Under the pieces are notes generated by a model that had not been told where the DNA came from, did no database searches, and was given only the letters and a program-made list of their open reading frames with translations. Shown in pieces: positions 29,832-38,097 of a stretch of 38,694 bases of DNA (position 1 is the first letter of the stretch; the number at the start of each line of letters is the position of its first letter). Source of the stretch: Sphingomonas turrisvirgatae (GTDB lineage Bacteria; Pseudomonadota; Alphaproteobacteria; Sphingomonadales; Sphingomonadaceae); NCBI RefSeq assembly GCF_001721295.1, contig NZ_MDDS01000029.1, positions 1-38,694 on the forward strand. Reading direction: 5' to 3'. Position numbers and translations under genes: made by a program.

Positions 29832-29889
29832 GGGGGCTTCGCCCCCGCCGGCTCGCGGCCTACGGCCGCCCCGGATCGCTATGCGATCC
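29832..29889. repeat. Three successive short-loop hairpins
   Basis: GGGGGC-TTC-GCCCCC (29832-29846), GCGGCC-TAC-GGCCGC (29855-29869) and GGATCGC-TAT-GCGATCC (29873-29889) follow each other within 58 bp, all with 3-nt loops. They may act as a single-strand initiation or primosome site, a transcription stop after repA, or a protein-binding array. Confidence 0.5.
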
Positions 29890-30275
29890 TCCCACCCGGC
29901 ATCCCCCATGATGTATCGGCCTGGTCGGCCGACGCGTTTGATGAATGTGTAGGGTCAGCGAAAAACCTCAAACACAGCATCTAACCCAACCGTCGAAATG
30001 GCTTTTCAGGAAAGCCAGACGGTGAGGGCGGCGCGAGATTGCAGGCGAGGGTGCTGAGCAGAAAGGCCGCTGGAGGCCATATCCGGCGCGTGGAGGCTGA
30101 AAAGCAGCTTGGAGGGGTGCGCAGGTCATTCTCCCGCCCCAGGCCGTTCTACGACCTCTGTGCGGACCGAACCGCCTCGAAGGCCTATGTCCAGTTCGTC
30201 AGATTACTAACCGTCGCCAAAAAGCATTGAGGCAGTTAGAATTGGGGCGGCTTCATCGAGTCAAATCGGTGCACC

Positions 30276-30308
30276 GGGTCCGCCGTGCCTGTGAAACGCG
30301 GCGGACCC
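30276..30308 (-). terminator. Possible terminator downstream of traG
   Basis: GGGTCCGCCG and CGGCGGACCC (30276-30285 and 30299-30308) are perfect 10-bp arms around a 13-nt loop, about 40 bp after the traG stop on the minus strand. There is no U-tract, so Rho-independent termination is doubtful. It may protect the 3' end of the traCDG transcript. Confidence 0.4.
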
Positions 30309-30346
30309 ACCTTCCGGCTCGCGAGATCGTGCTTCCACGGTGTGAT

Positions 30347-32002
30347 TCAGGCCGGATCGTAGCGACCCGCAAACTCGCGATCAGCATAGTAGCGCAGCTT
30401 GGCGGCGACGATTGGGCGCTGCCCGGCGAGGAACAGCAATTCCAATTCCCCCGGCAACGCGCGGACCTCATCAGGGGTGAGCAGAGGCCGGCCGACATGC
30501 TGCGCGCCGAACGATATGCCGGTTTCCTCCGCGTCGATCGCGCGGCTCATCGTCTCGAACACGACCGTTTCCTGGCCGAGCAGATCGGAGACGAGCTTGG
30601 CGCTGTCATGATCGTTGACCCCGAACACCTGCAACACGCCGGCGTTCGACAGGAAGGTGCCGGCACGGCGCTCGTAGAGCGCGCGGAGTTGGTGCACGTC
30701 CTGCAAGATCGGCCAGAGCTGGATGCCGTAACCGGCCATCAGCCCCATCGCGCGCTCGACGGGCTCCAAGCGGCCAAGCGCGGCGAACTCATCGAGCAGG
30801 AACAGCACGGGCCTTGTCGCCGATGCCGGCGCGCGGGCCAGATCGGTCAATCCTTGCGCGAGCATCAGGCGCAGCCAGCGAGCATAGGTGGCGAGCCGAT
30901 CGGGTGGCAGCACCAGGTAGACGGTGATGGCGCGCGTCTTCACATCGGCGAAGCTGAAATCCGATGTTCCCAGCACCGCCGTCATGCGCGGGCTGTCCAG
31001 AAAATGGGTATGGCGCTGCGCGGCCGACAGCACGCCGGCGGCTTCGCGGTCGGACTTGCCGAGGTGACGGTTGGCGGCGCGCGCGGCGAGGCCGCCTTGC
31101 GCCTGCATCGCTTCGAGCTGAGCGGTAAAGGCGGCGGGCGCGAGGGTGAGGCGGTCGCGTAGCGTGGCGAGGGTCCGTGTTGGGGCCGGCTCGCTCGTGA
31201 CGATCGACAGGATGAGCCCCGAGATCAGCGCCTTGGCTTCCTCGTTCCAATGCGCCTCGCCAGCCTCGCCGGGGGCGTCATAGACCAGTGCGTCGGCGAG
31301 TGTCATGCAGTCGTCGGCGAGATCGAGGCCGCCAGGGTCGATGCGATCGAGCGGGTTGAACGCGGCCGCGCCGATGCCCGTCACCCCGAACGGATCTAGG
31401 ACATGGACCGGGCCGAAGCGAGCGCGATGGCGGGCGGTGATACGGGCATTTTCGCCCTTGGGATCGATGCAGATGACCGAGCCGGGATAGTCGAGCAGAT
31501 TGGGAATGATCGTCCCCACGCCCTTGCCGGTGCGCGTCGGCGCGATCGTCAGCAGATGGGCCGGTCCCGCATAACGCAGCAGCTTGCCCGACTTGCGGTC
31601 GCGGCCGATCAGTAGGCCGTCATCGCGGGCGAGAGGGCGGGCTTCGCGATCGGTGGCGAAGCGGGCCGAGCCGTGGGTCTCATCGCTGTCAGGGCCGCCG
31701 TAGCGCAGGATCAACGGCTGAAATAGCGCGCGCAGCGCCACGAGGATGATGACGATCACCGTCAACATCATCACCATCTGGTAGACATTCGAATCTCGTG
31801 GGAGGCCGAAATACCAGAGGATGAGCTGTGCGCCGCCGGCGAGCACGATGCCGCTGGCGAGCAACAGGACTATGACGCCGATCAGGTGACGGATCAGCTT
31901 CACGGGGCTGAACACGAAGGCGGTGATGGCCCATACGGGATTTTGACGCGTCATCCGGGCGAGGTTGCGGATCGCGCGGCCGAGCTGGCGGAACCACTCC
32001 AT
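30347..32002 (-). CDS. traG: TraG/VirD4-type coupling protein
   Basis: This protein of about 551 residues has two N-terminal membrane segments (LIGVIVLLLASGIVLAGGAQLIL and VVMMLTVIVIILVAL region), the Walker A loop APTRTGKGVGTIIP (about residues 155-168), ICIDPKGEN, and Walker B LFLLDEFAALG. These are the marks of type IV coupling proteins, which pass the relaxase-DNA complex to the mating channel. It is shorter than Ti TraG (about 640). ATG 32002 has AGGTGA upstream; a GTG at 32011 would overlap the preceding gene by 4 nt. No channel genes are in the plasmid, so the partner type IV secretion system must come from elsewhere. Confidence 0.92.
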   Translation of the reverse strand: MEWFRQLGRAIRNLARMTRQNPVWAITAFVFSPVKLIRHLIGVIVLLLASGIVLAGGAQLILWYFGLPRDSNVYQMVMMLTVIVIILVALRALFQPLILRYGGPDSDETHGSARFATDREARPLARDDGLLIGRDRKSGKLLRYAGPAHLLTIAPTRTGKGVGTIIPNLLDYPGSVICIDPKGENARITARHRARFGPVHVLDPFGVTGIGAAAFNPLDRIDPGGLDLADDCMTLADALVYDAPGEAGEAHWNEEAKALISGLILSIVTSEPAPTRTLATLRDRLTLAPAAFTAQLEAMQAQGGLAARAANRHLGKSDREAAGVLSAAQRHTHFLDSPRMTAVLGTSDFSFADVKTRAITVYLVLPPDRLATYARWLRLMLAQGLTDLARAPASATRPVLFLLDEFAALGRLEPVERAMGLMAGYGIQLWPILQDVHQLRALYERRAGTFLSNAGVLQVFGVNDHDSAKLVSDLLGQETVVFETMSRAIDAEETGISFGAQHVGRPLLTPDEVRALPGELELLFLAGQRPIVAAKLRYYADREFAGRYDPA

Positions 32003-32007
32003 CGCGA

Positions 32008-32298
32008 TCACCTATCCGTCGCGATCGGTGCGGGCGTGATCGCCAGTGCGGGATCGGCGTCGGGATGATCGAGCAGCTTGAGGACGATGCGGGTGGCGAG
32101 GGGAGGGGGCACCCCTTCGTCGCGCAGCATGTCGAACAGGGCCTCCTCTTGCGCGTCGAGCGTCATGCCCTCGATCGCGAGGTTGGCGCGCGAGTCCGCA
32201 TCGTCCTCGCACCACGTCGCCATTTCCGCCGGCGTGCCGCGCACGAAATCGAGCGCGCGGACCTGGGCGCGGATGGCTTCGACATCGAGCCTGTTCAT
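32008..32298 (-). CDS. Small acidic protein between traD and traG, VbhA-like
   Basis: This 96-residue acidic protein has no signal peptide or membrane segment. The central stretch SRANLAIEGMTLDAQEEALF resembles the inhibitory helix of Fic-type antitoxins such as VbhA (which has a SxxxEG motif); here the first position is Asn rather than Ser or Thr. The start overlaps the traD stop by 4 nt. No Fic-domain toxin gene is present in the window. It may be an orphan antitoxin or a transfer accessory protein. The resemblance is by eye only. Confidence 0.55.
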   Translation of the reverse strand: MNRLDVEAIRAQVRALDFVRGTPAEMATWCEDDADSRANLAIEGMTLDAQEEALFDMLRDEGVPPPLATRIVLKLLDHPDADPALAITPAPIATDR

Positions 32299-32660
32299 GG
32301 TGTTTCACTCCCTTCCGCTTCCGCGTCGAACGCGCGCTTGCCGCGCCGCTTCCAGAGCGCCAGCACATCGCCGGCGTCATCACCTTGGGCGCGTGCGGCC
32401 AGTTCGAGCATCGCACCATAAAGGGTGGCGCGATCGTCGTCGGCGAGATCGACCAGGCCGGCTTTCTGGACCAGGCCGCCCAGCTCGATCAGGTGGCGGG
32501 TGCGTTCGCGTCGCTGCACAACCCATCCTCTCGTATCGGTGCGCCGCTGTCCGGCCTCAGCTCTGCGAACCGCCTGTTGGAGTTTCGCCTGCGCCCTGGC
32601 TGTTGTCTGCATTGCCTTTACCAGCCTTGCGCCCACGCCGCTGAAAGAAGGCAGCGCCAT
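32295..32660 (-). CDS. traD: Conjugal transfer protein TraD (Ti-plasmid type)
   Basis: This protein of about 121 residues has the TraD family core RRERTRHLIELGGLVQKAGLVDL. It is small, basic in the N-terminal half and acidic at the end. In Ti-type plasmids TraD is a relaxosome accessory factor encoded between traC and traG, exactly the order seen here. The start is uncertain: ATG 32660 overlaps traC by about 100 bp, while ATG 32612 gives a shorter overlap. Neither has a strong ribosome site. Confidence 0.82.
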   Translation of the reverse strand: MALPSFSGVGARLVKAMQTTARAQAKLQQAVRRAEAGQRRTDTRGWVVQRRERTRHLIELGGLVQKAGLVDLADDDRATLYGAMLELAARAQGDDAGDVLALWKRRGKRAFDAEAEGSETP

Positions 32661-32865
32661 CGGAGCGCCACGCCTCCCGGTTCTCGGCCACTTCCGATTC
32701 TGCGACGATGTGGAGCAGCGCGCCGGCGAGTGTATCGAGATCGAGCGCATCGGCCCCGGTGGACGTGACGAGTTCGCCGAGCTGCTGGACCTTCTTCGCC
32801 TTCACAGCCCTGGCCTTGTCGCCGAGCGCTTTCAGCTCCGCATCATAGTCCCGCACCTTACGCAT
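32557..32865 (-). CDS. traC: Conjugal transfer protein TraC (Ti-plasmid type)
   Basis: This 102-residue protein starts at ATG 32865, with GGGAG six bases upstream. It has a Lys/Arg-rich N-terminal helix (MRKVRDYDAELKALGDKARAVKAKK), then QLGELVTSTGADALDLDTLAGALL, and a basic tail, as in TraC proteins that bind near oriT and assist the TraA relaxase. It is the first gene of the traC-traD-(vbhA-like)-traG operon and divergent from traA. The frame stays open to 32961 but the extension covers the promoter/oriT region. Confidence 0.82.
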   Translation of the reverse strand: MRKVRDYDAELKALGDKARAVKAKKVQQLGELVTSTGADALDLDTLAGALLHIVAESEVAENREAWRSDGAAFFQRRGRKAGKGNADNSQGAGETPTGGSQS

Positions 32866-32980
32866 ATCTTCTCCCTCGCGCCCATGAACGAAGGCCCGAG
32901 CGTAGCACAGCACATGCACGGGAGAACCGGGCACAATGAAAAATGCGGCGAAGTCAATCACAGGAACGGCAGAGAGTGTG

Positions 32981-33009
32981 AGTGCGCGCTTATACGTCGT
33001 TGCCGACGT
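32981..33009 (-). other. Candidate origin of transfer (oriT) with MobQ-like nick region
   Basis: Read on the minus strand, an inverted repeat ACGTCG-GCAA-CGACGT (33009-32994) is followed one base later by TAAGCGCGCACT (32992-32981). RSF1010/R1162-type oriT has the same layout: an inverted repeat, then a nick core that I recall as TAAGTGCGCCCT, matching at 10 of 12 positions. It lies between divergent traC and traA, where Ti plasmids keep oriT. The nick would fall within GCGC/ACT. Confidence 0.65.
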
Positions 33010-33038
33010 GCGCTAAGTGAGGCAGTGTGTGGAGCGTC

Positions 33039-35954
33039 ATGGCGATCTACCATTTCTCCGCTAAGATTGTGAGCCGCGCGAACGGATCGAGCGCCGTCGC
33101 GAGTGCCGCCTATCGTTCCGCATCCGAGCTGCACGACGATCGGCTGAACCGCGATCACGATTTTAGCAACAAGGCGGGCGTGATCCACTCCGAGGTTATG
33201 TTGCCAGAGGGCGCACCGGAGCGTTTAAACGATCGCACCACGCTGTGGAACGAGGTGGAGGCCGGCGAGAAGCGCAAGGACGCGCAGCTTGCCCGCGAGG
33301 TGGAGTTCTCGATTCCACGCGAGATGAGTGAGAAGCAGGGCGTCCAGCTCGCCCGCGATTTCGTGAAGAAGCAGTTTGTCGATCGCGGGATGGTCGCAGA
33401 CCTCAACGTGCACTGGGACAAGTCGAAGGACGGCAGTCCCAAGCCGCACGCGCATGTCATGCTGGCGATGCGCGATGTGGGGCCGGAGGGGTTCGGTAAT
33501 AAGAACCGCGACTGGAACTCAACCGAGCTATTGAAGGACTGGCGCGAGGCGTGGAGCGCACACGTCAACGAGCGCATGGCCGAGCTGGGTTTGGAAGGTC
33601 GGATCGACCATCGCAGCTATCAGGCGCAGGGCATCGAGCTGGAGCCGCAGCACAAGATCGGACCCGCAGCATTGCGTCGTCCCGAGCAGGGGCTTGAGGC
33701 GGAGCGGATCGAAGATCATTCGCGCATCGCCCGCGAGAACGGCGCGAAGATCATCGCCAACCCCAATGTCGCGCTGGACGCGATCACGCGGCAGCAGGCC
33801 ACGTTCACCACCCGCGACCTTGCGACGTTCGCGTTCCGGCACAGCGACGGCAAGGATCAGTTCGACCAGGTGATGGGAGCGGTTCGGCGATCGCCCGAGC
33901 TGGTCGCGTTGGGGAAGGATGGACGTGACCAGGAACGGTTCACGTCGCGCGACATGATTGCGGTGGAGAACCGGCTTGAGCGTGCCGGCGACGAGCTGGC
34001 GGGCAGGGGAGGACATGGTCTCCGGGCGCGGGTGATCGAGGGGGCGATCACGCGCGCCGGGAGTGAAGGACTCGTGCTCGGGGAAGAGCAGCGGGCCGCA
34101 TTGGAGCATATAGTGGGGCCGAGCGGCATCGCCAATGTGATCGGCTACGCCGGCACCGGCAAATCGGCCATGTTGGGGGTGGCGCGCGATGGATGGGAGC
34201 GGGCGGGCTACACCGTCCGCGGCGCGGCACTGTCGGGCATCGCGGCCGAGAACCTTGAGGGCGGGTCGGGCATCCAGTCCCGCACCATCGCCAGCCTTGA
34301 ACACGCATGGGGGCAGGGCCGCGAGCAGTTAGGCCCCAAGGACGTGCTGGTGGTGGACGAGGCCGGCATGATCGGCTCCCGCCAGATGGAGCGGGTGTTG
34401 AGCCAGGCCCGCGATGCCGGGGCCAAGGTGGTTATGGTAGGCGACCCCGAACAGTTGCAGGCGATCGAGGCGGGCGCGGCTTTCCGCAGCGTCACCGAGC
34501 GGCACGGCGCGGCCGAGATCACCGAGATCAGGCGGCAGCGCGAGGACTGGCAGCGCGATGCCACGCGCGCGCTGGCGACGGGGCGTACCGGCGAGGCGAT
34601 CCATGCCTATGACGGCAAGGGCATGGTTCACGCGGCCGACACGCGCGAGCAGGCGCGGAGCGAGCTGGTGGACGGTTGGGATCGCGCGCGCCAGGCCGAG
34701 CCGGGCAAGACCCGGATCATCCTCACCCATACCAACGCCGAGGTTCGCGAGCTGAACGAGGAGGCGCGCGGCCGACTTCGCGCGACCGGCGACCTTGGCA
34801 GCGACGTGACGTTCAGCGCCGATCGAGGCGCACGCCAGTTCGCGACCGGCGACCGCATCATGTTCCTTCGCAACGAACGCGGCATGGGGGTGAAGAACGG
34901 CACGCTGGCGACGATCGAGCGGGTATCGCCCGAGGGCATGGCAGTGCGCCTCGATGACGGGCGCGGGGTCGCGTTCGATTCCAAGGACTATGCTCATGTC
35001 GATCATGGCTATGCGGCGACGTTCCACAAATCGCAGGGGGTGACGGTCGATCGCGCCCATGTCCTCGCTACCCCCGGGATGGACCGGCACAGCGCCTATG
35101 TCGGCCTGTCGCGGCACCGCGACGACGTGCAGCTTCACTATGGCCGCGACGACTTCGCCGACCAGCGCCAGCTCGTCCGCGCCCTGTCGCGCGACCGGGG
35201 CAAGGACATGGCCGGCGACTATGCCCGGCCCGAGCAGGATCAGGCGCGGGCGTTCGCCGATCGGCGCGAGATCCGGTTCCCGGAACTCGCACGCCAGGTG
35301 GTGGAGAAGGTTCGCGACAAGGCCAAGGGCATGTTCGCGGGGTTCCGGCCGAAGCCGGCGACCGAGAGGGCGACGTCGCCCGAGCGTTTCGCGGCCGATC
35401 GGCCGCTGGCACCCTCGCAGGCCCGCGCGATCGAACGCTATGGACGCGCCGCAGCCGATATAGGCCGGATGAAGGACAAGGGATTGCCGGTGCTGGCGCA
35501 CCAGGAGCAGGCGCTGGCGAAGGCCGGCGACGCGCTCGACCAGGTGCGGCCGCATGGCGCGCGCGACCTTGCCAGCGCAATCGAGCGCAACCCCCGGCTC
35601 GCGCGAGACGCGGCCGAGGGCAACACGGGCGGCGCGGCGAAGGCGATGGAGGTGGAGCGCCAGGTCCGCACCGACCCGGAGAAACGCGCGGGTAGGTTCG
35701 TGGAGCAGTGGCAGGGCATGAAGGAGGCGCGGGCCAGCATGGAGCGTGCCGGCGACCATGCCGGTGCGGAACGGCTCGGAAAGCGCATGGAGAGCATCGC
35801 GGGCGGGCTACAACGCGACCCGCAGCTTGAATCCGCGTTGCACCGTCGCGCGCCCGAACTGGAACTGAAAATGGAGCGCGGTCGATCGATCGCAAACGAG
35901 CTGGCGCAGTCGGTGACGATTGGCCGCGACCGCGATCATGGCATGAGCCGGTAG
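33039..35954 (+). CDS. traA: TraA relaxase-helicase (MobQ type)
   Basis: This 971-residue protein starts at ATG 33039 (GGAG just upstream). The N-terminal MobA/MobL relaxase has the catalytic tyrosine in SAAYRSASEL (Y25) and the metal-binding motif HWDKSKDG...PHAHVML (H125, H137, H139). A central TraI/RecD-like helicase has Walker A GYAGTGKSAML (near residue 370), VVDEAGMIGSRQ and GDPEQLQAI. The C-terminal 250 residues are charged and coiled-coil-like. It nicks oriT, stays bound to the 5' end and unwinds the strand. It is somewhat shorter than Ti TraA (about 1100). A DUF6118-like gene follows after 7 bp. Confidence 0.94.
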   Translation: MAIYHFSAKIVSRANGSSAVASAAYRSASELHDDRLNRDHDFSNKAGVIHSEVMLPEGAPERLNDRTTLWNEVEAGEKRKDAQLAREVEFSIPREMSEKQGVQLARDFVKKQFVDRGMVADLNVHWDKSKDGSPKPHAHVMLAMRDVGPEGFGNKNRDWNSTELLKDWREAWSAHVNERMAELGLEGRIDHRSYQAQGIELEPQHKIGPAALRRPEQGLEAERIEDHSRIARENGAKIIANPNVALDAITRQQATFTTRDLATFAFRHSDGKDQFDQVMGAVRRSPELVALGKDGRDQERFTSRDMIAVENRLERAGDELAGRGGHGLRARVIEGAITRAGSEGLVLGEEQRAALEHIVGPSGIANVIGYAGTGKSAMLGVARDGWERAGYTVRGAALSGIAAENLEGGSGIQSRTIASLEHAWGQGREQLGPKDVLVVDEAGMIGSRQMERVLSQARDAGAKVVMVGDPEQLQAIEAGAAFRSVTERHGAAEITEIRRQREDWQRDATRALATGRTGEAIHAYDGKGMVHAADTREQARSELVDGWDRARQAEPGKTRIILTHTNAEVRELNEEARGRLRATGDLGSDVTFSADRGARQFATGDRIMFLRNERGMGVKNGTLATIERVSPEGMAVRLDDGRGVAFDSKDYAHVDHGYAATFHKSQGVTVDRAHVLATPGMDRHSAYVGLSRHRDDVQLHYGRDDFADQRQLVRALSRDRGKDMAGDYARPEQDQARAFADRREIRFPELARQVVEKVRDKAKGMFAGFRPKPATERATSPERFAADRPLAPSQARAIERYGRAAADIGRMKDKGLPVLAHQEQALAKAGDALDQVRPHGARDLASAIERNPRLARDAAEGNTGGAAKAMEVERQVRTDPEKRAGRFVEQWQGMKEARASMERAGDHAGAERLGKRMESIAGGLQRDPQLESALHRRAPELELKMERGRSIANELAQSVTIGRDRDHGMSR

Positions 35955-35961
35955 GGTGACG

Positions 35962-36690
35962 ATGGACGACGATATTCAGGAAGGCGGCGATCCGGCCGAG
36001 GCATTCGACCGGTTGCGCGCCGTGATAGAAGGCCAGGACCGCGAGCTGGCATTGCTACGCCGTGCCGTCGAGGGCTTGGCGGCCGAGCGCGCCGCGATCG
36101 ACGTACCGGACTATTCGGAGACCTTGGGATATCTGCAGCAGGGCATGGAGGGCGCGACCGGGCGGCTCGACCATATCGGCAAGATGCTTGCCGCAGCCCC
36201 GGTAATGGCGATGACGCCCGAGCAGATGGCGCAGCGGATCGCCGCGGCGGGCAATGCCGCCCGGCGTGAGGATCAGGCGGCGCTCGCCAAGGCAGGCGAG
36301 GACAAGGCCCGCGTCATGGCGGAGCTTCGCGCCATCGCCGGGTCGGCATGGACGCGGGTCGACCAGAAGAACCGGCAGCTATGGTTCGGCTTGGGCGGCG
36401 TTGCGATCGGCATCCTCGCATGGACGATCCTGCCTGGCCTCGTCGCGCGCGAGATCGCGCCGGCGAGCTGGCAATGGCCCGAGCGCATGGCGGCGCGGAC
36501 ACTTGGCATGCCCCGTTGGGAAGCAGGGCAGCGCATGATGCAGAGCGCCAGCCCGACCGCGTTTAGCGCGATCGTCGCCGGCGACAGGATCGTGACGGCC
36601 AACCGCGAAGCGATCGAAGGGTGCAGCAAGGCCGCAGCCCGAACGCACGAGACGGTGCGATGCACGATCAAAGTTGGCGCTAGACCTTGA
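35962..36690 (+). CDS. DUF6118-family membrane protein
   Basis: This 242-residue protein has an acidic start (MDDDIQEGGDPAEAFDRL), a long helical region with heptad character (residues 15-125), one membrane segment (LWFGLGGVAIGILAWTILPG, about 140-160) and a C-terminal domain of about 80 residues with two cysteines. It resembles the DUF6118 family that follows traA in sphingomonad plasmids. Topology suggests a cytoplasmic coiled coil and a periplasmic end. Co-transcription with traA suggests a role in transfer, for example docking the relaxosome to the membrane or blocking entry of a second copy; neither is shown. Confidence 0.75.
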   Translation: MDDDIQEGGDPAEAFDRLRAVIEGQDRELALLRRAVEGLAAERAAIDVPDYSETLGYLQQGMEGATGRLDHIGKMLAAAPVMAMTPEQMAQRIAAAGNAARREDQAALAKAGEDKARVMAELRAIAGSAWTRVDQKNRQLWFGLGGVAIGILAWTILPGLVAREIAPASWQWPERMAARTLGMPRWEAGQRMMQSASPTAFSAIVAGDRIVTANREAIEGCSKAAARTHETVRCTIKVGARP

Positions 36691-36787
36691 GGAGCACCAG
36701 GATAGCGACCGGTAGTTCCTATTCGCTGCAAATCGTTTTTGGCATCCATTGCGGGCTCACCTTGGAGAGACACGGGCATAAAGCGCA

Positions 36788-37627
36788 TCAATGGGGATCG
36801 CTGATTTGTCCTGCTGGTTGCGCGAGCCGGCGCCAAGCTGCGACTATCAGATAGATACCTGCCGCTATCATAGGCACCGTGAGCCACTGACCCATGTGAA
36901 GCCCTGTTCTGGCTGCGAAGCCGACAAGGTGGGCATCGGGCTCTCGGAAGAATTCGACAGTGAAGCGAGCGAGCCCATAGCCGAGAAGGAACACGCCGAC
37001 GAGCATGCCAGGGCGGCGTCGGGCGTTGGTAAACCAGAAAAGGCACGCGAGCACGGCAAACAAGACCAGCCCTTCCAGCCCGGCCTCGTAGAGCTGGCTC
37101 GGGTGACGCGCGAGGCCATCGCGACTTCCGGGGAACACAATCGCCCAGGGCGCATCGGTGGGCTTTCCCCAAAGCTCGCCATTCACGAAATTGGCGAGAC
37201 GACCGAAGAACAGGCCAATCGGCACGGTGCAGGCGACATAATCATGGACCCGCAGCCATTCGAGGCCGTGTCGTCGCGCGAACAGGATCAGCGCGAGCGA
37301 GACGCCGGCTGCACCCCCGTGGAACGACATGCCGCCATCCCACAGCTTGAGGATTTGCAGGGGGTGAAGGATCATCTCGGGACTGTAAAAGATCACATAG
37401 CCGAGCCGGCCGCCCAGGATGACGCCCAATGTCGCGTAGAACACGAGATCGTCAGCTTGCGCGCGGTTCATCGGGGCTGCGGGTTTGGCCAGAAGCCGCA
37501 GCAGATACCACCATCCGGTCATGATGCCGGCGATATAGGCGAGCGAGTACCAGCGGATGTCGAGCGGGCCTATGGAGATGGCAATAGGGCTCAATCCGAG
37601 GCTGGCGAATGCGATATGGCTATCCAA
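36788..37627 (-). CDS. lgt: Prolipoprotein diacylglyceryl transferase (Lgt) homologue
   Basis: This 279-residue membrane protein has seven hydrophobic segments and the Lgt motifs [11 protein letters not shown] and [13 protein letters not shown] (the family signature), as well as HPSQLYEA and FFREPD. Lgt moves diacylglycerol from phosphatidylglycerol to the lipobox cysteine of prelipoproteins. The start appears to be TTG 37627, as the next Met is inside the first helices. It is the last gene of the sulfur operon, 47 nt after the rhodanese. Lgt is normally a single chromosomal gene, so a plasmid copy in a persulfide operon is odd; it could lipidate a plasmid-coded protein or attach a different group. 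Confidence 0.9.
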   Translation of the reverse strand: MDSHIAFASLGLSPIAISIGPLDIRWYSLAYIAGIMTGWWYLLRLLAKPAAPMNRAQADDLVFYATLGVILGGRLGYVIFYSPEMILHPLQILKLWDGGMSFHGGAAGVSLALILFARRHGLEWLRVHDYVACTVPIGLFFGRLANFVNGELWGKPTDAPWAIVFPGSRDGLARHPSQLYEAGLEGLVLFAVLACLFWFTNARRRPGMLVGVFLLGYGLARFTVEFFREPDAHLVGFAARTGLHMGQWLTVPMIAAGIYLIVAAWRRLAQPAGQISDPH

Positions 37628-37674
37628 GGATTGTACCCTGCCAGCGAGGATGGGTGCTAGAGCGCGTCATGGGA

Positions 37675-38061
37675 TCACTCCAGTGCGATTGAAGCGCCGG
37701 CATCCTTGAGCGCCGCGAACCCGCCGGGCACGTGGGCGACATTTTCCACGCCCATCTCCTTGAGTGATTTTGCGGCAAGCGCTGAGCGGGCGCCGGACCC
37801 ACAATAGAGCACCAACCGCGATCCGGCGGCGAGTTTGACATTGTGGGTGGGGCTTTCAGGATCGACCTGGAATTCCAGAAGGCCGCGCGGGACATGTACC
37901 GCACCAGCCACCAGGCCCGATTTCGCGACTTCCCCTGGCTCACGGATGTCAACGAACCGGACCTCGGGATTGCCGACCAGCTTGGCGGCATCCTCAGGCG
38001 CGATCGTTTCGACAAGGGCATTCGCTTCAGAAACCAGCTGTTTCGAGGTACGTGTTGGCAT
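37675..38061 (-). CDS. Single-domain rhodanese-like sulfurtransferase
   Basis: This 128-residue protein has the active-site loop YCGSGARSA with catalytic C87, the conserved FVDIREPGE near the N terminus and the closing HVPGGFAALKDAG. Rhodaneses carry persulfide on the loop cysteine and pass it to thiols or cyanide. Placed after persulfide dioxygenase, it probably makes or uses glutathione persulfide from thiosulfate. No signal peptide is seen, so it is cytoplasmic. It has 36-nt and 47-nt gaps to its neighbours and shares the bigR operon. Confidence 0.9.
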   Translation of the reverse strand: MPTRTSKQLVSEANALVETIAPEDAAKLVGNPEVRFVDIREPGEVAKSGLVAGAVHVPRGLLEFQVDPESPTHNVKLAAGSRLVLYCGSGARSALAAKSLKEMGVENVAHVPGGFAALKDAGASIALE

Positions 38062-38097
38062 CGGCTTTCTCCTGTAAATGAACCTGTATCGGATCGC

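Larger units (their letters stand above)
29514..30346. other. Gene-free replication origin region
   Basis: I find no convincing gene in these 833 bp between repA and traG. From left to right it holds the iterons and DnaA box (29519-29720), an AT-rich stretch (29736-29815), three compact hairpins (29832-29889), a further stem (29999-30017) and a long-armed hairpin (30276-30308). A 63-codon frame at 30039-30230 has no ribosome site or family features. Confidence 0.8.

Noticed and set aside
30039..30230. 63-codon frame in the origin region
   Set aside because: No ribosome site, no recognisable domain, and it lies in a structured noncoding segment.
34329..35759. Long antisense frame (476 codons) opposite traA
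   Set aside because: Low-complexity Arg/Ala/His-rich translation typical of the shadow of a high-GC gene; traA is certain on the other strand.
36691..36787. Terminator between the DUF6118-like gene and lgt
   Set aside because: The convergent gap has a short T run (GTTTTTGG) but I found no stable stem beside it.
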